This document shows, one piece after another, positions 48,854 to 57,530 of a DNA stretch of 64,000 nucleotides. The first letter of the stretch is position 1. Each line of letters begins with the position of its first letter. A program made the translations under genes and the position numbers. Below the pieces are notes generated by a model. That model saw only the letters and a program-made list of their open reading frames with translations. It did no database searches and was not told the origin of the DNA. This DNA is from DASYFG01 sp036498565 (GTDB lineage: Bacteria; Bacillota; Bacilli; Lactobacillales; Lactobacillaceae): the NCBI GenBank assembly GCA_036498565.1, contig DASYFG010000004.1:620001-684000 (forward strand), written 5' to 3'.

Positions 48854-50050
48854 ATGACTACAGCTACTTGGCAACGCAATCTGAAAGTCCTCACCATCGG
48901 TGTTTTTATGACCGGGGTGAGCTTCAGTGAGATTATGCCGTTTTTGTCCTTGTATGTGGACGAACTGGGCACTTTTACGAAGAACGAATTAACTTTTTAC
49001 AGCGGATTAACCTTCTCGGCCACCTTTCTAACGATGGCGTTGGTGTCCCCTTATTGGGGTAAATTATCCGACAAATACGGCCGGCGACCGATGCTATTAC
49101 GCTCGGCATTAAGCATGGCGATTATCATTTTTGCCATGGCCTTTGTGCAAAATGTCTGGGAATTGATTGCCCTGCGCGCAATTCAAGGGATGCTAGGCGG
49201 GTACGTATCAAACGCCAACGCCTTAATCGCCACGCAAACACCCAAAGAAAATGCCGGTCAAGCGCTTGGGATTTTGATGACGGGCATGACGGCCGGTTCG
49301 TTGATTGGCCCTTTGTTGGGCGGGATTTTAGCGTCATTGGTGAGTTATCGCGCTGCCTTTGCGCTGACCGGTGTGATTTTATTTCTCGTTTTTATTCTAA
49401 CCTGGATTTTTGTCAAAGAAGATTTCAAGCCAGTTGCCAAAGTCACCGAGACGAACACCAAAGATCTGTGGCGCAGCTTACCTAATAAACAACTGATTGT
49501 TTTGTTGTTTGTGACAACGATGTTGATCCAAACCGTGACGACGGCGATTAATCCGATTATTGCGCTGTTCGTGCGGGAGTTGACGCATGGCGCGGCGGCA
49601 ACGACTTTGCTAACGGGATTTGTGGCGGCGATGCCGGGCATTGCGATGGTGCTCGCCGCACCGCGCTTTGGGAAGTTGAATGATATCTTAGGCGCGAACC
49701 GCTTTATTCATTTTGGTTTCTTGCTGGCATTTGTGGTGTTAATTCCGACGGGTTTTGTAACGAGCGTTTATATTTTGATGTTTTTGCGCTTCATGATGGG
49801 AATTGCTAATGCGGCGTTGATGCCGACGGTTCAATCTTTGCTGGCCAAAAACACGCCCAGTGCGTTGACCGGTCGAATTTTCTCTTACAACCAAAGTTTT
49901 CAATCATTAGGTAGCGTCAGCGGGCCGATGTTAGGCGCTTTGGTGGCGCAGTATTTTGATTATGCGGGAATTTTCATTTTCAGTGCGGTGTTGATTGCGC
50001 TGAACTACGTGTTATTTTTAGGATTTAACAAACAAAAAGCAGACGCTTAA
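48854..50050 (+). CDS. MFS multidrug efflux transporter (PmrA-like)
   Basis: A 398-residue major facilitator of the DHA1 group with twelve segments. 'GKLSDKYGRRPMLLRSALSMA' is motif A, 'ALRAIQGMLGGYVSNANALIA' motif B, and 'GILMTGMTAGSLIGPLLGGIL' motif C of drug:proton antiporters. It resembles PmrA-type fluoroquinolone exporters of streptococci, but the substrates are not known. GGAGG precedes the ATG. Its stop overlaps that of msrB. Confidence 0.82.
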   Translation: MTTATWQRNLKVLTIGVFMTGVSFSEIMPFLSLYVDELGTFTKNELTFYSGLTFSATFLTMALVSPYWGKLSDKYGRRPMLLRSALSMAIIIFAMAFVQNVWELIALRAIQGMLGGYVSNANALIATQTPKENAGQALGILMTGMTAGSLIGPLLGGILASLVSYRAAFALTGVILFLVFILTWIFVKEDFKPVAKVTETNTKDLWRSLPNKQLIVLLFVTTMLIQTVTTAINPIIALFVRELTHGAAATTLLTGFVAAMPGIAMVLAAPRFGKLNDILGANRFIHFGFLLAFVVLIPTGFVTSVYILMFLRFMMGIANAALMPTVQSLLAKNTPSALTGRIFSYNQSFQSLGSVSGPMLGALVAQYFDYAGIFIFSAVLIALNYVLFLGFNKQKADA

Positions 50051-50064
50051 GCGTCTGCTTTTTC
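50035..50064. terminator. Bidirectional terminator formed by two gene ends
   Basis: AAAAGCAGACGC-TTAA-GCGTCTGCTTTT. The stem is made of the last codons of both convergent genes, and the loop TTAA holds both stop codons. Confidence 0.85.
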
Positions 50065-50496
50065 AAATAGAACGTTATATTTGTCATAACCTTGCGCGGT
50101 TAATTCTGCTTTTGGCACGAAACGCAACGCCGCGGAGTTAATGCAGTAGCGCAAACCACCTTCGCTTGGGATACCATCGGTAAAGACGTGCCCCAAATGT
50201 GAATCGGCGTCTGACGAACGCACTTCCGTACGCGTCATGCCATGTGAATAATCGACATGGCGAATAATTTCATTTTCCTCGATTGGGCGCGTAAATGACG
50301 GCCAACCACAGTGCGCATCGTATTTGTCCGTCGAACTAAACAACGGCTTGCCGCTGACAACGTCCACGAAAATGCCGTCATTCCACCAGTCATCGTATTT
50401 CCCAGTAAAAGCCCGTTCGGTGGCGCTTTCTTGCGTCACGGCGTATTCTTCTGGCGTCAAACGCGCGCGCAGTTCATCTTGATCGTATTTTGTCAT
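50047..50496 (-). CDS. msrB: Peptide-methionine (R)-S-oxide reductase MsrB
   Basis: MsrB reduces the R form of methionine sulfoxide. The 149-residue protein has 'CGWPSFTRPI', 'SDADSHLGHVF' and the catalytic cysteine in 'LRYCINSAALRF'. The two zinc CxxC pairs are absent. GGAGG precedes the ATG. It stands apart from both msrA genes in the window. Confidence 0.94.
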   Translation of the reverse strand: MTKYDQDELRARLTPEEYAVTQESATERAFTGKYDDWWNDGIFVDVVSGKPLFSSTDKYDAHCGWPSFTRPIEENEIIRHVDYSHGMTRTEVRSSDADSHLGHVFTDGIPSEGGLRYCINSAALRFVPKAELTAQGYDKYNVLFEKADA

Positions 50497-50546
50497 GTTG
50501 CTGCCTCCTTTAAGGCTATTGTACCACTGTTGTCAACCACAAACGA

Positions 50547-51740
50547 TTAACTGATTCTTAACAACGTTTGGCGAATTTCACTCATCAAATACAGCGAGCC
50601 GGTCATCACAACCGTTTGCGTTTGGGCTTGTTGCAAAGCTGTTTGCCAATCGGCGGCAATTGTGACGCGGTCATCATTTAATTGGTGCGCAATGGCTTTG
50701 ACATCAACACTGTTACGCTGATTTGGCCCAGCAAACGGCACTAAAATCAGGGCTTTGAGCGGTAATTGCGCCAATAGTTCTGGTAAAATCTCCACCGCAT
50801 TTTTGTCAGCTAAACTACCAAAAATCAGCGTGTACGGTGCTAATTTGTCCGCATCAAGTTGCAAATTATGGCGCAACGCGCGCAACCCTTCGGCATTATG
50901 TGCGCCATCCAAAATCACGGTGTGCGCCGGTAGCGTCAAAAATTCATAGCGCGCCGGAAAATGCACTTGCGCTAGTCCCGCTTGAATTTGCGCGTCGGTC
51001 AAATCCGGTTTGAACGCCCGCAAAGCCGCCACGGCGGTGGCGGTGTTTTGTCGTTGAAAATCCCCGGCTAACGGTGCTTCAAATTCACCCACGCGCCCTA
51101 ACATCGCGTCACTTGGCAAAACAGCCCGTGCTTCATTCGGCAGCTGACCAATGACCACGTGCATGCCGTCATGAATAATGCCTGCTTTTTGCTGAGCGAT
51201 TTCGGTGAGGGTGTTGCCGAGCATATTTTGGTGATCGTAGCCAACTGACGTAATCACCGCGACTTTGGCACTGGGCAGCACGTTGGTGGAATCCCATTTG
51301 CCACCGATACCAACTTCAATCACCGCCGCGTCAAGTTTTTGATCGGCAAAATAACGCAACATCAGCGCCGTCACCACTTCAAATTCTGTGGGTGCTTCAC
51401 TGTTCAAAGTTGGCAAAACCGCCGCAATGCGCTGGACATAACGCACCAAATCGGCCTGCGCAATCATCTCGCCATCAATTTGAATCCGCTCCCGAAAATC
51501 CATAATAAACGGCGAAATAAACAAGCCCGTTTTCAATCCATTGGCGCTCAAAACCGCCGCAGTCATGGTGCTGACGGAACCTTTGCCGTTCGTGCCAGTC
51601 ACATGTATCACCGGCGGCAACGCATTTTGCGGATTGTCCAAAGCCGCCAGCAACGCATTCATCCGCGCAAATGTATCTTTAGCGCCCCCATGCGGCTGCG
51701 CGTGAATAAAGGCCAACGCCTCGTCATAAGTTTGAATCAT
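50547..51740 (-). CDS. folC: Folylpolyglutamate synthase, second copy
   Basis: A 397-residue Mur-ligase-fold enzyme: P-loop 'IHVTGTNGKGSVSTMTAAVL', 'GLFISPFIMDFRERIQIDGE', 'VIEVGIGGKWDSTNVL' and 'VILDGAHNAEGL'. It resembles general FolC (folC1 of L. plantarum), which polyglutamylates folates taken up or made, while the copy in the folate cluster at 23347 corresponds to folC2. It starts within the end of a TetR gene (ATGA overlap), which is an odd partner and could make its expression depend on that regulator's promoter. Confidence 0.92.
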   Translation of the reverse strand: MIQTYDEALAFIHAQPHGGAKDTFARMNALLAALDNPQNALPPVIHVTGTNGKGSVSTMTAAVLSANGLKTGLFISPFIMDFRERIQIDGEMIAQADLVRYVQRIAAVLPTLNSEAPTEFEVVTALMLRYFADQKLDAAVIEVGIGGKWDSTNVLPSAKVAVITSVGYDHQNMLGNTLTEIAQQKAGIIHDGMHVVIGQLPNEARAVLPSDAMLGRVGEFEAPLAGDFQRQNTATAVAALRAFKPDLTDAQIQAGLAQVHFPARYEFLTLPAHTVILDGAHNAEGLRALRHNLQLDADKLAPYTLIFGSLADKNAVEILPELLAQLPLKALILVPFAGPNQRNSVDVKAIAHQLNDDRVTIAADWQTALQQAQTQTVVMTGSLYLMSEIRQTLLRIS

Positions 51741-52324
51741 CCTCGACCTCCCGCGTAATAAGCTGGCAAAATAATTTCATCTACAATACCTTCGACATCT
51801 TCTAACGCCTGACTACGCAATAAAATACCTTGATAACGTAAAATTTCAAATAACAATAACTGCACGCGTTTGCTAGGTAGTTGCTGTAATTCACCGCGTT
51901 CAATCGCCCGTGCACAAATCTCGCCAATAATCTGAAAATTTACCTGCTCGACTTGGCGCATCATCCGTTTGGCCAAAGCCGAACCACTACTAAATTCCTG
52001 CACACTGGCACGAACAAATTCATCGTTCACTTTATTGCCGTGCGCTTGAAATATTTTTCCCAACGCAATTAAATCACCGCGTAAACTGCCCGTGTCATAC
52101 TGTAGATTTTCAACACGCATTTCCGGCACGTCGTGTTCAATCGCGTCATGTACCAACTCAAAAATCGTATCCCACCGGCGATAAAGCACGGTGCGACTGG
52201 TTTTTGCTTCGCGGGCAATTTGCGCAAAGGTAGTTTTTTCATAGCCATCACGCGCTAAAATTTTTAACGTTGCCGCATAGATTGTGTTTTCGAGGTCGTC
52301 GCCTCGTCGTCTAGTTTCTGTCAT
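51737..52324 (-). CDS. TetR/AcrR family transcription regulator
   Basis: A 195-residue regulator. The N-terminal helix-turn-helix ('YEKTTFAQIAREAKTSRTVLYRRW') is typical and the C-terminal ligand domain is unspecific. It is divergent from the efflux gene at 52452, with two inverted repeats between, and very likely represses that gene. No Shine-Dalgarno precedes the ATG; an extended -10 ends six bases before it, so the mRNA is probably leaderless. It is joined to folC by a four-base overlap. Confidence 0.88.
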   Translation of the reverse strand: MTETRRRGDDLENTIYAATLKILARDGYEKTTFAQIAREAKTSRTVLYRRWDTIFELVHDAIEHDVPEMRVENLQYDTGSLRGDLIALGKIFQAHGNKVNDEFVRASVQEFSSGSALAKRMMRQVEQVNFQIIGEICARAIERGELQQLPSKRVQLLLFEILRYQGILLRSQALEDVEGIVDEIILPAYYAGGRG

Positions 52325-52330
52325 ATGTTT

Positions 52331-52339
52331 ATTTTAGCA
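52331..52339 (-). promoter_or_regulatory. Leaderless extended -10 promoter of the TetR gene
   Basis: TGC TAAAAT on the minus strand, ending six bases before the ATG at 52322-52324. Confidence 0.6.
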
Positions 52340-52379
52340 CTATAAGATACATAATGCACCTTGTGACCCTAAAAAGTGG

Positions 52380-52408
52380 TTGTCTTTTTTAGATACGCAG
52401 CGTATTCT
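52380..52408 (+). promoter_or_regulatory. Promoter of the DHA2 efflux gene
   Basis: TTGTCT (52380-52385), 17 bases, TATTCT (52403-52408). The first inverted repeat overlaps the -10. Confidence 0.5.
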
Positions 52409-52428
52409 ATTTAACGTACACGATGTAC
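52393..52428. promoter_or_regulatory. Two inverted repeats, likely TetR operators
   Basis: ATACGC-A-GCGTAT (52393-52405) and GTACA-CGA-TGTAC (52416-52428), 23 bases apart centre to centre, in the efflux promoter. Their sequences differ, so the second may be bound more weakly or not at all. Confidence 0.55.
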
Positions 52429-52451
52429 TTAAACAAAGAAGGAGTTTTGAT

Positions 52452-53882
52452 ATGTCAGAAAAAACACAAGATAAAGTTCCCCAAAGCTTGATGACCATGG
52501 CTTGGGTGCTGGTGCTCGGTGCGATTGCACCGATGTTGGACGGGACAATGGTCAACATCGCCATTCCGCATTTGGTGAGCACTTTTCATAGTACACTTGC
52601 CGATGTTCAATGGCTTGCCAGTGCTTATTTGTTAACGATGGGCATTGCCATTCCGTTTTCTGGTTGGTTGCTAAATCGTTTCGATGGTCGCTTAGCTTAT
52701 CTCACCGCCCAAATCATCTTTTTGGTTGGTTCGGTTGCCGCTGCGCTGTCAGCGGATTTGAATTGGCTAATTGGCGCCCGCGTGATTCAAGGATTTGGTG
52801 CTGGTCTATTGATTCCAATGTTGACGACTTTATTAGTGCAACAAGGAGGTCCGCACTTCCGGAAATTAATGCTGGTGGTTGGTTTGCCAATGATGTTGGG
52901 ACCTATTTTTGGACCGATTATTGGTGGTTTAATCATGAATTCCGCCTCATGGGAATGGATTTTTTGGGTCAACGTGCCAGTAAGTTTGCTGGCCATCGTA
53001 GGAATTTTTTGGAAATTGCCAAGCATGCCCGCTCAAAACACAGCCAAACCGTTTGATTTTGTCGGGACTGTTTTGGTTGGTGGTTTTGCCACGTCCCTCA
53101 TTTATGCGGTGATTAAAGCCGATCATTCGCTTTGGAATGCGCAGACGCAACCATTTATTTTGCTGGGTATCGGTTTGTTTGTGCTTTACTTAATTTGGGC
53201 GATGTTCCGCAAAGAAAACGCGGTGCTCCCTTTGCATTTGTTCAAATTCCGCTCTTACATTGGTGCAACAATCGGTCTGATTTTGGCAGCAATTGTAATG
53301 AACGGGACGTCTTTGTTGTTGACGACTTATTTCCAATCTGGCCGTGGTTTTAGTGCGTTGAATGCCTCTTATGCGTTAATTCCACAAGGAATCGGAATGT
53401 TTATCGCGCGCCCTTTGACCGGTAAATTAATGGACAAACTTGGCATGCGCAACTTAGTGTTTGCGAGTTTAGTTTTGGTCATCGCCGGGTTAATTGCCTT
53501 AACGCAAATCGATGAAACAACCAGCATGTGGTGGGTCAGTGCAATTTTGTTCATCAGCGGAGTTGGCATGAACACCGTCTTTATGCCTTTGATGACCGAC
53601 GCTTTTACCGGCATGCCAAAATACGACGTCCCGGAAGCCACCATCGGTACGCGTATTTTCCAAAATGTGGGCGGCGCGTACGGCACGTCGTTGGTTTCCA
53701 TTTTAGTGGCAAATCAATTGACAACTTTATTGACGCAACACCAAGTACAATTAGCTACTAAACCAAATTTGGCACATCATTTGTATGCGCTGGCTTTGCA
53801 ACACGGTTTCACGTGGCTAGCTTGGATTGCACTCGCCATCATGCTCCCTGGTCTATTACTAAGTGGCAAAAATCAAGCATAA
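52452..53882 (+). CDS. DHA2 family multidrug efflux transporter (EmrB/QacA type)
   Basis: A 476-residue transporter of the 14-segment drug:proton antiporter family: 'GAIAPMLDGTMVNIAIPHL' (motif D1), 'SGWLLNRFDGRLAYL' (motif A) and 'GLPMMLGPIFGPIIGGLI' (motif C). Start at 52452 with AAGGAG upstream; the longer frame from 52380 begins in the promoter. Divergent TetR gene and operators indicate induction by a ligand of that regulator. Confidence 0.9.
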   Translation: MSEKTQDKVPQSLMTMAWVLVLGAIAPMLDGTMVNIAIPHLVSTFHSTLADVQWLASAYLLTMGIAIPFSGWLLNRFDGRLAYLTAQIIFLVGSVAAALSADLNWLIGARVIQGFGAGLLIPMLTTLLVQQGGPHFRKLMLVVGLPMMLGPIFGPIIGGLIMNSASWEWIFWVNVPVSLLAIVGIFWKLPSMPAQNTAKPFDFVGTVLVGGFATSLIYAVIKADHSLWNAQTQPFILLGIGLFVLYLIWAMFRKENAVLPLHLFKFRSYIGATIGLILAAIVMNGTSLLLTTYFQSGRGFSALNASYALIPQGIGMFIARPLTGKLMDKLGMRNLVFASLVLVIAGLIALTQIDETTSMWWVSAILFISGVGMNTVFMPLMTDAFTGMPKYDVPEATIGTRIFQNVGGAYGTSLVSILVANQLTTLLTQHQVQLATKPNLAHHLYALALQHGFTWLAWIALAIMLPGLLLSGKNQA

Positions 53883-53884
53883 CC

Positions 53885-53916
53885 AAAAAAGCATTTCATC
53901 AGAAATGCTTTTTTAA
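53885..53916. terminator. Bidirectional terminator after the DHA2 gene
   Basis: Stem AAAAAAGCATTTC/GAAATGCTTTTTT with loop ATCA. Confidence 0.88.
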
Positions 53917-54506
53917 TCCTCAAATTCAAACATCGGTTGCAACTGTGCAATCAACTCTTCGCTTGGTGCATGAATAAACTGCAAATAATCGCTGCGATAA
54001 GCGTCATAAGCTTTGGCCAAATTCACAATGTCCGCTGGAATATCCGCGCGTGGAATTTCATCTTCTTCGCTCAAACCGTGTGCACTTTGATAGTCGCCAA
54101 CCCAACCAAAAATCACATTTAACGCGGCTTCTTCGTCGTGATGTTGCAACCAGTTATACGGCTCGCGCACAATCAACGCGTCATCGACTTCGCTAAATCC
54201 CGTCAGCGCACCCGCATCAATTCGCACCGGATGCACCGTTGCCACGTGTTTTAATTGCCAAACTTGTTGATCAGCGACTTTGTTCACGTCCATGATTTCA
54301 ACAATCACGCCTGCCATCCGACTGGTAAAGCCCGCCACTTTTTGGGTATTTGAGCGAATTAAAATTTCACCGCGAAACGGCGTGCCATCTGAATTTTTTG
54401 GTTGCCACGTGCGATATTCCCGTTGATAACCTGTTTTGACATCAATATCTTTCTCGCCTGTCAAAAATGCCGCCAGTACTTCCGGGCGAACGGTTAATGT
54501 TTTCAT
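53913..54506 (-). CDS. ASCH-like domain protein
   Basis: A 197-residue soluble protein. The first 100 residues ('MKTLTVRPEVLAAFLTGEKD', 'RGEILIRSNTQKVAGF', 'VIVEIMDVN') follow the pattern of ASCH domains, which are small PUA-like beta barrels linked to RNA binding or nucleotide amide hydrolysis. The C-terminal part is acidic and helical. GAGG precedes the ATG at 54506; a longer frame to 54545 lacks support. Function unknown. Confidence 0.65.
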   Translation of the reverse strand: MKTLTVRPEVLAAFLTGEKDIDVKTGYQREYRTWQPKNSDGTPFRGEILIRSNTQKVAGFTSRMAGVIVEIMDVNKVADQQVWQLKHVATVHPVRIDAGALTGFSEVDDALIVREPYNWLQHHDEEAALNVIFGWVGDYQSAHGLSEEDEIPRADIPADIVNLAKAYDAYRSDYLQFIHAPSEELIAQLQPMFEFED

Positions 54507-54545
54507 GTCTTTTCCTCTGCTGTTATTATACGTGATTCCCACCAA

Positions 54546-54573
54546 AAAAAACTATCTCAACGAGATAGGTTTT
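54546..54573 (-). terminator. Terminator of the atp operon
   Basis: Stem CTATCTC/GAGATAG with eight Ts on the minus strand, four bases after the atpC stop. Confidence 0.85.
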
Positions 54574-54577
54574 TGTT

Positions 54578-55003
54578 TTAACGACCCAAAGTTGACCGCG
54601 CGTTGGAAACATGCAAACGATTAATCGCTCGCCGTAAGGCCAATTCTGCGGCAACTTTGGCTTCGCGATCATCATTTGAGACAGATTCCAAACGAATTTT
54701 GGCACGTTCTTGGGCTGCTTGCGCCCGCGTCACATCAATGTTTGCCGCATTTTCAGCGGTATCAGCAATGACGGTCAACGTGTTATTTGAAAATTCAGCA
54801 AAACCGCCATTCACCGCGAAAATTTCGTCAGCTTCAGCCGATTTAATCGTCAAAGGCCCAATTTCAAGCGCTGCCAAAATAGGTTCGTGGTTCGCCAACA
54901 AACCCATACCGCCGTTTAGCGTCATGATGTTGGCGACAGTTGCGTCATCCGTGTGAAAAATTTCACCGGCTGGCGTGATGATTTTAACACTTAGCGTTGT
55001 CAT
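54578..55003 (-). CDS. atpC: ATP synthase epsilon subunit
   Basis: The 141-residue epsilon subunit of F1, part of the central stalk and an inhibitor of ATP hydrolysis. N-terminal beta sandwich ('SVKIITPAGEIFHTDDATVA', 'GMGLLANHEPILAAL', 'FAVNGGFAEFSNNTLTV') and two C-terminal helices ('AQAAQERAKIRLESV'). Last gene of the operon; GGAGG precedes the ATG. Confidence 0.96.
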   Translation of the reverse strand: MTTLSVKIITPAGEIFHTDDATVANIMTLNGGMGLLANHEPILAALEIGPLTIKSAEADEIFAVNGGFAEFSNNTLTVIADTAENAANIDVTRAQAAQERAKIRLESVSNDDREAKVAAELALRRAINRLHVSNARSTLGR

Positions 55004-55014
55004 CTACGTCCTCC

Positions 55015-56433
55015 TTAGGCGTTAGCCTTCAGATCTGCATAAATCTTTTCACCCTTGGCGACGGCTTGTTCAATCGCACCAACATTTCGGAAAGCTTCTT
55101 CTGGCAAAGTATCATGTTTGCCATCCAAAATTTCTTTAAAGGAACGCACTGTGTCTTTCAATGACACATATTCACCCGGCGTTCCCGTAAATTGTTCCGC
55201 CACGTTGAACGGTTGTGACAAGAAGAATTGCAAACGACGCGCGCGGTTAACAATCGTTTTTTCTTCGTCAGACAATTCATCAATTCCCAAAATCGAAATG
55301 ATGTCTTGTAACTCACGATAACGTTGCAAAGTCCGTTGCACCGCGGTGGCAACTTCGTAATGTTCATCCCCGACAATTTCCGGCGTCAAAGCAGAACTGG
55401 TTGAAGCCAATGGATCAACGGCTGGATAAATACCTTGTTGTGTCAACCAACGTTCCAAGTTCGTCGTTGCATCCAAGTGCGCAAACGTCGTCGCCGGCGC
55501 TGGGTCAGTATAGTCATCGGCGGGCACATAAATGGCCTGAATCGACGTCACGGAACCTTTTTTCGTTGACGTGATCCGTTCTTGCAATTGTCCCATTTCC
55601 GTTGCCAAAGTTGGTTGGTACCCAACCGCTGACGGAATCCGGCCCAACAAAGCTGAAACTTCAGAACCGGCTTGCGTGAAACGGAAAATGTTGTCGATGA
55701 ACAACAACACGTCTTGACCTTTTTCATCACGGAAGTTTTCCGCCATCGTCAAACCAGTCAAGGCCACACGCATCCGCGCACCGGGTGATTCATTCATTTG
55801 TCCATAAACCATGGCGGTTTTTTCCAACACACCAGAGTCTTTCATTTCGTGGTACATGTCGTTACCTTCACGTGTCCGTTCTCCGACACCGGCAAAAACA
55901 GAAATCCCCTCATGACCTTGGGCAATGTTGTTAATTAATTCTTGAATCAACACGGTTTTACCAACACCGGCCCCACCGAACAAACCAATTTTTCCACCAC
56001 GGACATATGGCGCGAGCAAGTCAATGACCTTGATACCCGTTTCCAAAATTTCCGTTGAAGTGGTCAATTCGTCATACGCTGGCGCTGGGCGGTGAATTGG
56101 GTTGCGCATCACGTCATCAGCAATCGCTTCCCCACCGTCAATTGGTTGACCCAACACGTTAAAGACACGTCCCAATGTGTCGTCTCCAACCGGAACTGAA
56201 ATCGGCGCACCCGTATCGGTTACGGTCAAACCACGCGTCAAACCTTCCGTTCCATCCATGGAAATTGTCCGAACCACACCGTTTCCAAGCGCAATCGCCA
56301 CTTCCAAAGTGAGCGTCGTGCCGTCATTTTTGTCGACCACCAACGCATTTTTAATCGCTGGCAAGGTGTCGTGGGCATCAAAAGTTACGTCCACAACGGG
56401 CCCAATAACTTGTGTAATTTGTCCAACACTCAT
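55015..56433 (-). CDS. atpD: ATP synthase beta subunit
   Basis: The 472-residue catalytic F1 subunit. P-loop 'GGAGVGKTVLIQEL' near residue 155, 'GERTREGNDMYHEM' with the catalytic Glu, 'ALTGLTMAENFRDE' and 'IPSAVGYQPTLATEMG'. A gap of 204 bases with a hairpin element separates it from atpG, unusual for this operon, in which other gaps are under 20 bases. Confidence 0.98.
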   Translation of the reverse strand: MSVGQITQVIGPVVDVTFDAHDTLPAIKNALVVDKNDGTTLTLEVAIALGNGVVRTISMDGTEGLTRGLTVTDTGAPISVPVGDDTLGRVFNVLGQPIDGGEAIADDVMRNPIHRPAPAYDELTTSTEILETGIKVIDLLAPYVRGGKIGLFGGAGVGKTVLIQELINNIAQGHEGISVFAGVGERTREGNDMYHEMKDSGVLEKTAMVYGQMNESPGARMRVALTGLTMAENFRDEKGQDVLLFIDNIFRFTQAGSEVSALLGRIPSAVGYQPTLATEMGQLQERITSTKKGSVTSIQAIYVPADDYTDPAPATTFAHLDATTNLERWLTQQGIYPAVDPLASTSSALTPEIVGDEHYEVATAVQRTLQRYRELQDIISILGIDELSDEEKTIVNRARRLQFFLSQPFNVAEQFTGTPGEYVSLKDTVRSFKEILDGKHDTLPEEAFRNVGAIEQAVAKGEKIYADLKANA

Positions 56434-56497
56434 TTGTTTTTTCCTTTCAAAGTTATGTGTTGCTATTAGAACAACAAAAGTACGAAATAAAATTTGA

Positions 56498-56625
56498 TTC
56501 GCCGATTTTTGCGGTGCTGATTTTGATCATTTATAAACGAACGGCGCGCAAGCGCATGACGCAAAGCGTCATTTCGTTTGAAAAGGCATCAACAGCAGCA
56601 CAGGAAGCAAAAATCTTTGCGCGAA
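56498..56625. repeat. Dispersed hairpin element, copy C, inside the atp operon
   Basis: A 128-base hairpin between atpG and atpD: outer TTCGC/GCGAA, GATTTTTG/CAAAAATC, GTGCTG/CAGCAC with TTGAT/ATCAA, inner AAACGAA/TTCGTTT and GACGC/GCGTC. It shares the flanking and inner core motifs with copies A and B and differs from them by paired changes in the stems. As part of the operon mRNA it could affect atpD expression. Confidence 0.8.
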
Positions 56626-56637
56626 CCCCCACCAAAC

Positions 56638-57519
56638 CTAATCTTCCAAAGCAGCCATTCCAGCCGTAATTTCAGTAATTTCCGTGGTGATAGCTGCTTG
56701 GCGGGCACGGTTGTAGGTCAGACGCAACTTGTTGTTGAGATCGTCCGCGTTTTCCGTGGCGCCGCGCATCGCGTTACTGCGCGCGGCATGTTCTTCGGTT
56801 TTGGCATCTGCAATCGCGGCAAATAACAAACTTTGAACATATAACGGCAACAAACGCTTCAACACGCTGGCTGGATCCGGTTCAATTTCGTACATTTCCG
56901 TCACGGCATCCGTGGTCACCAAACTTTCAACCGTCAACGGCAATAATTGGCGATGGGCAAATTCATTTGCCAAACGGTTCACATAGTGGTTATACGCGAT
57001 GTGCAGCGCATCAATTTGACCATCCGTGTACAAATCAGTAATTTGCACCACGACTTCGCGCACATCTTCGTAAGTCACAATGTCTGGCAAACTAATTTCG
57101 TTGCCCAAAACTTCGTAACCCGCGCCGCGATAATAATCAGCGCCCTTGCGACCAACGGCGATAATCACCACGTCATCCCGCGTCAAGCCCAAATCCGCCA
57201 TCAACGCATTCGTTTGTTTGATGACCATTGAATTATACGATCCGACCAAACCGCGATCCGTCGTAATGACCAACATACCAGTCTTTTTCACGTCGCGTGC
57301 GGTGACAAACGGCACTTCACCGGCTACTTGTTCCAACACTTTTTGGCGAATTAAATGACCGACGATTTGTTGCAAACCGTTGGCGTATTCATCAAAACCA
57401 TGTGTGGCTTTATGAATTTGCATCAATTTGGCGGTGGCGACCATTTGCATGGCGCTGGTAATTTTACGCGTACTTTTAACCGAGGACATGCGGCGTTTAA
57501 TATCTTGTAGATTTGCCAT
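56638..57519 (-). CDS. atpG: ATP synthase gamma subunit
   Basis: The 293-residue central stalk. N-terminal helix 'LQDIKRRMSSVKSTRKITSAM', 'ITTDRGLVGSYNSMVIKQ' and C-terminal helix 'NAMRGATENADDLNNKLRL' with 'YNRARQAAITTEITEI' are family signatures. GGAGG precedes the ATG. Confidence 0.97.
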   Translation of the reverse strand: MANLQDIKRRMSSVKSTRKITSAMQMVATAKLMQIHKATHGFDEYANGLQQIVGHLIRQKVLEQVAGEVPFVTARDVKKTGMLVITTDRGLVGSYNSMVIKQTNALMADLGLTRDDVVIIAVGRKGADYYRGAGYEVLGNEISLPDIVTYEDVREVVVQITDLYTDGQIDALHIAYNHYVNRLANEFAHRQLLPLTVESLVTTDAVTEMYEIEPDPASVLKRLLPLYVQSLLFAAIADAKTEEHAARSNAMRGATENADDLNNKLRLTYNRARQAAITTEITEITAGMAALED

Positions 57520-57530
57520 GCCGTCCTCCT

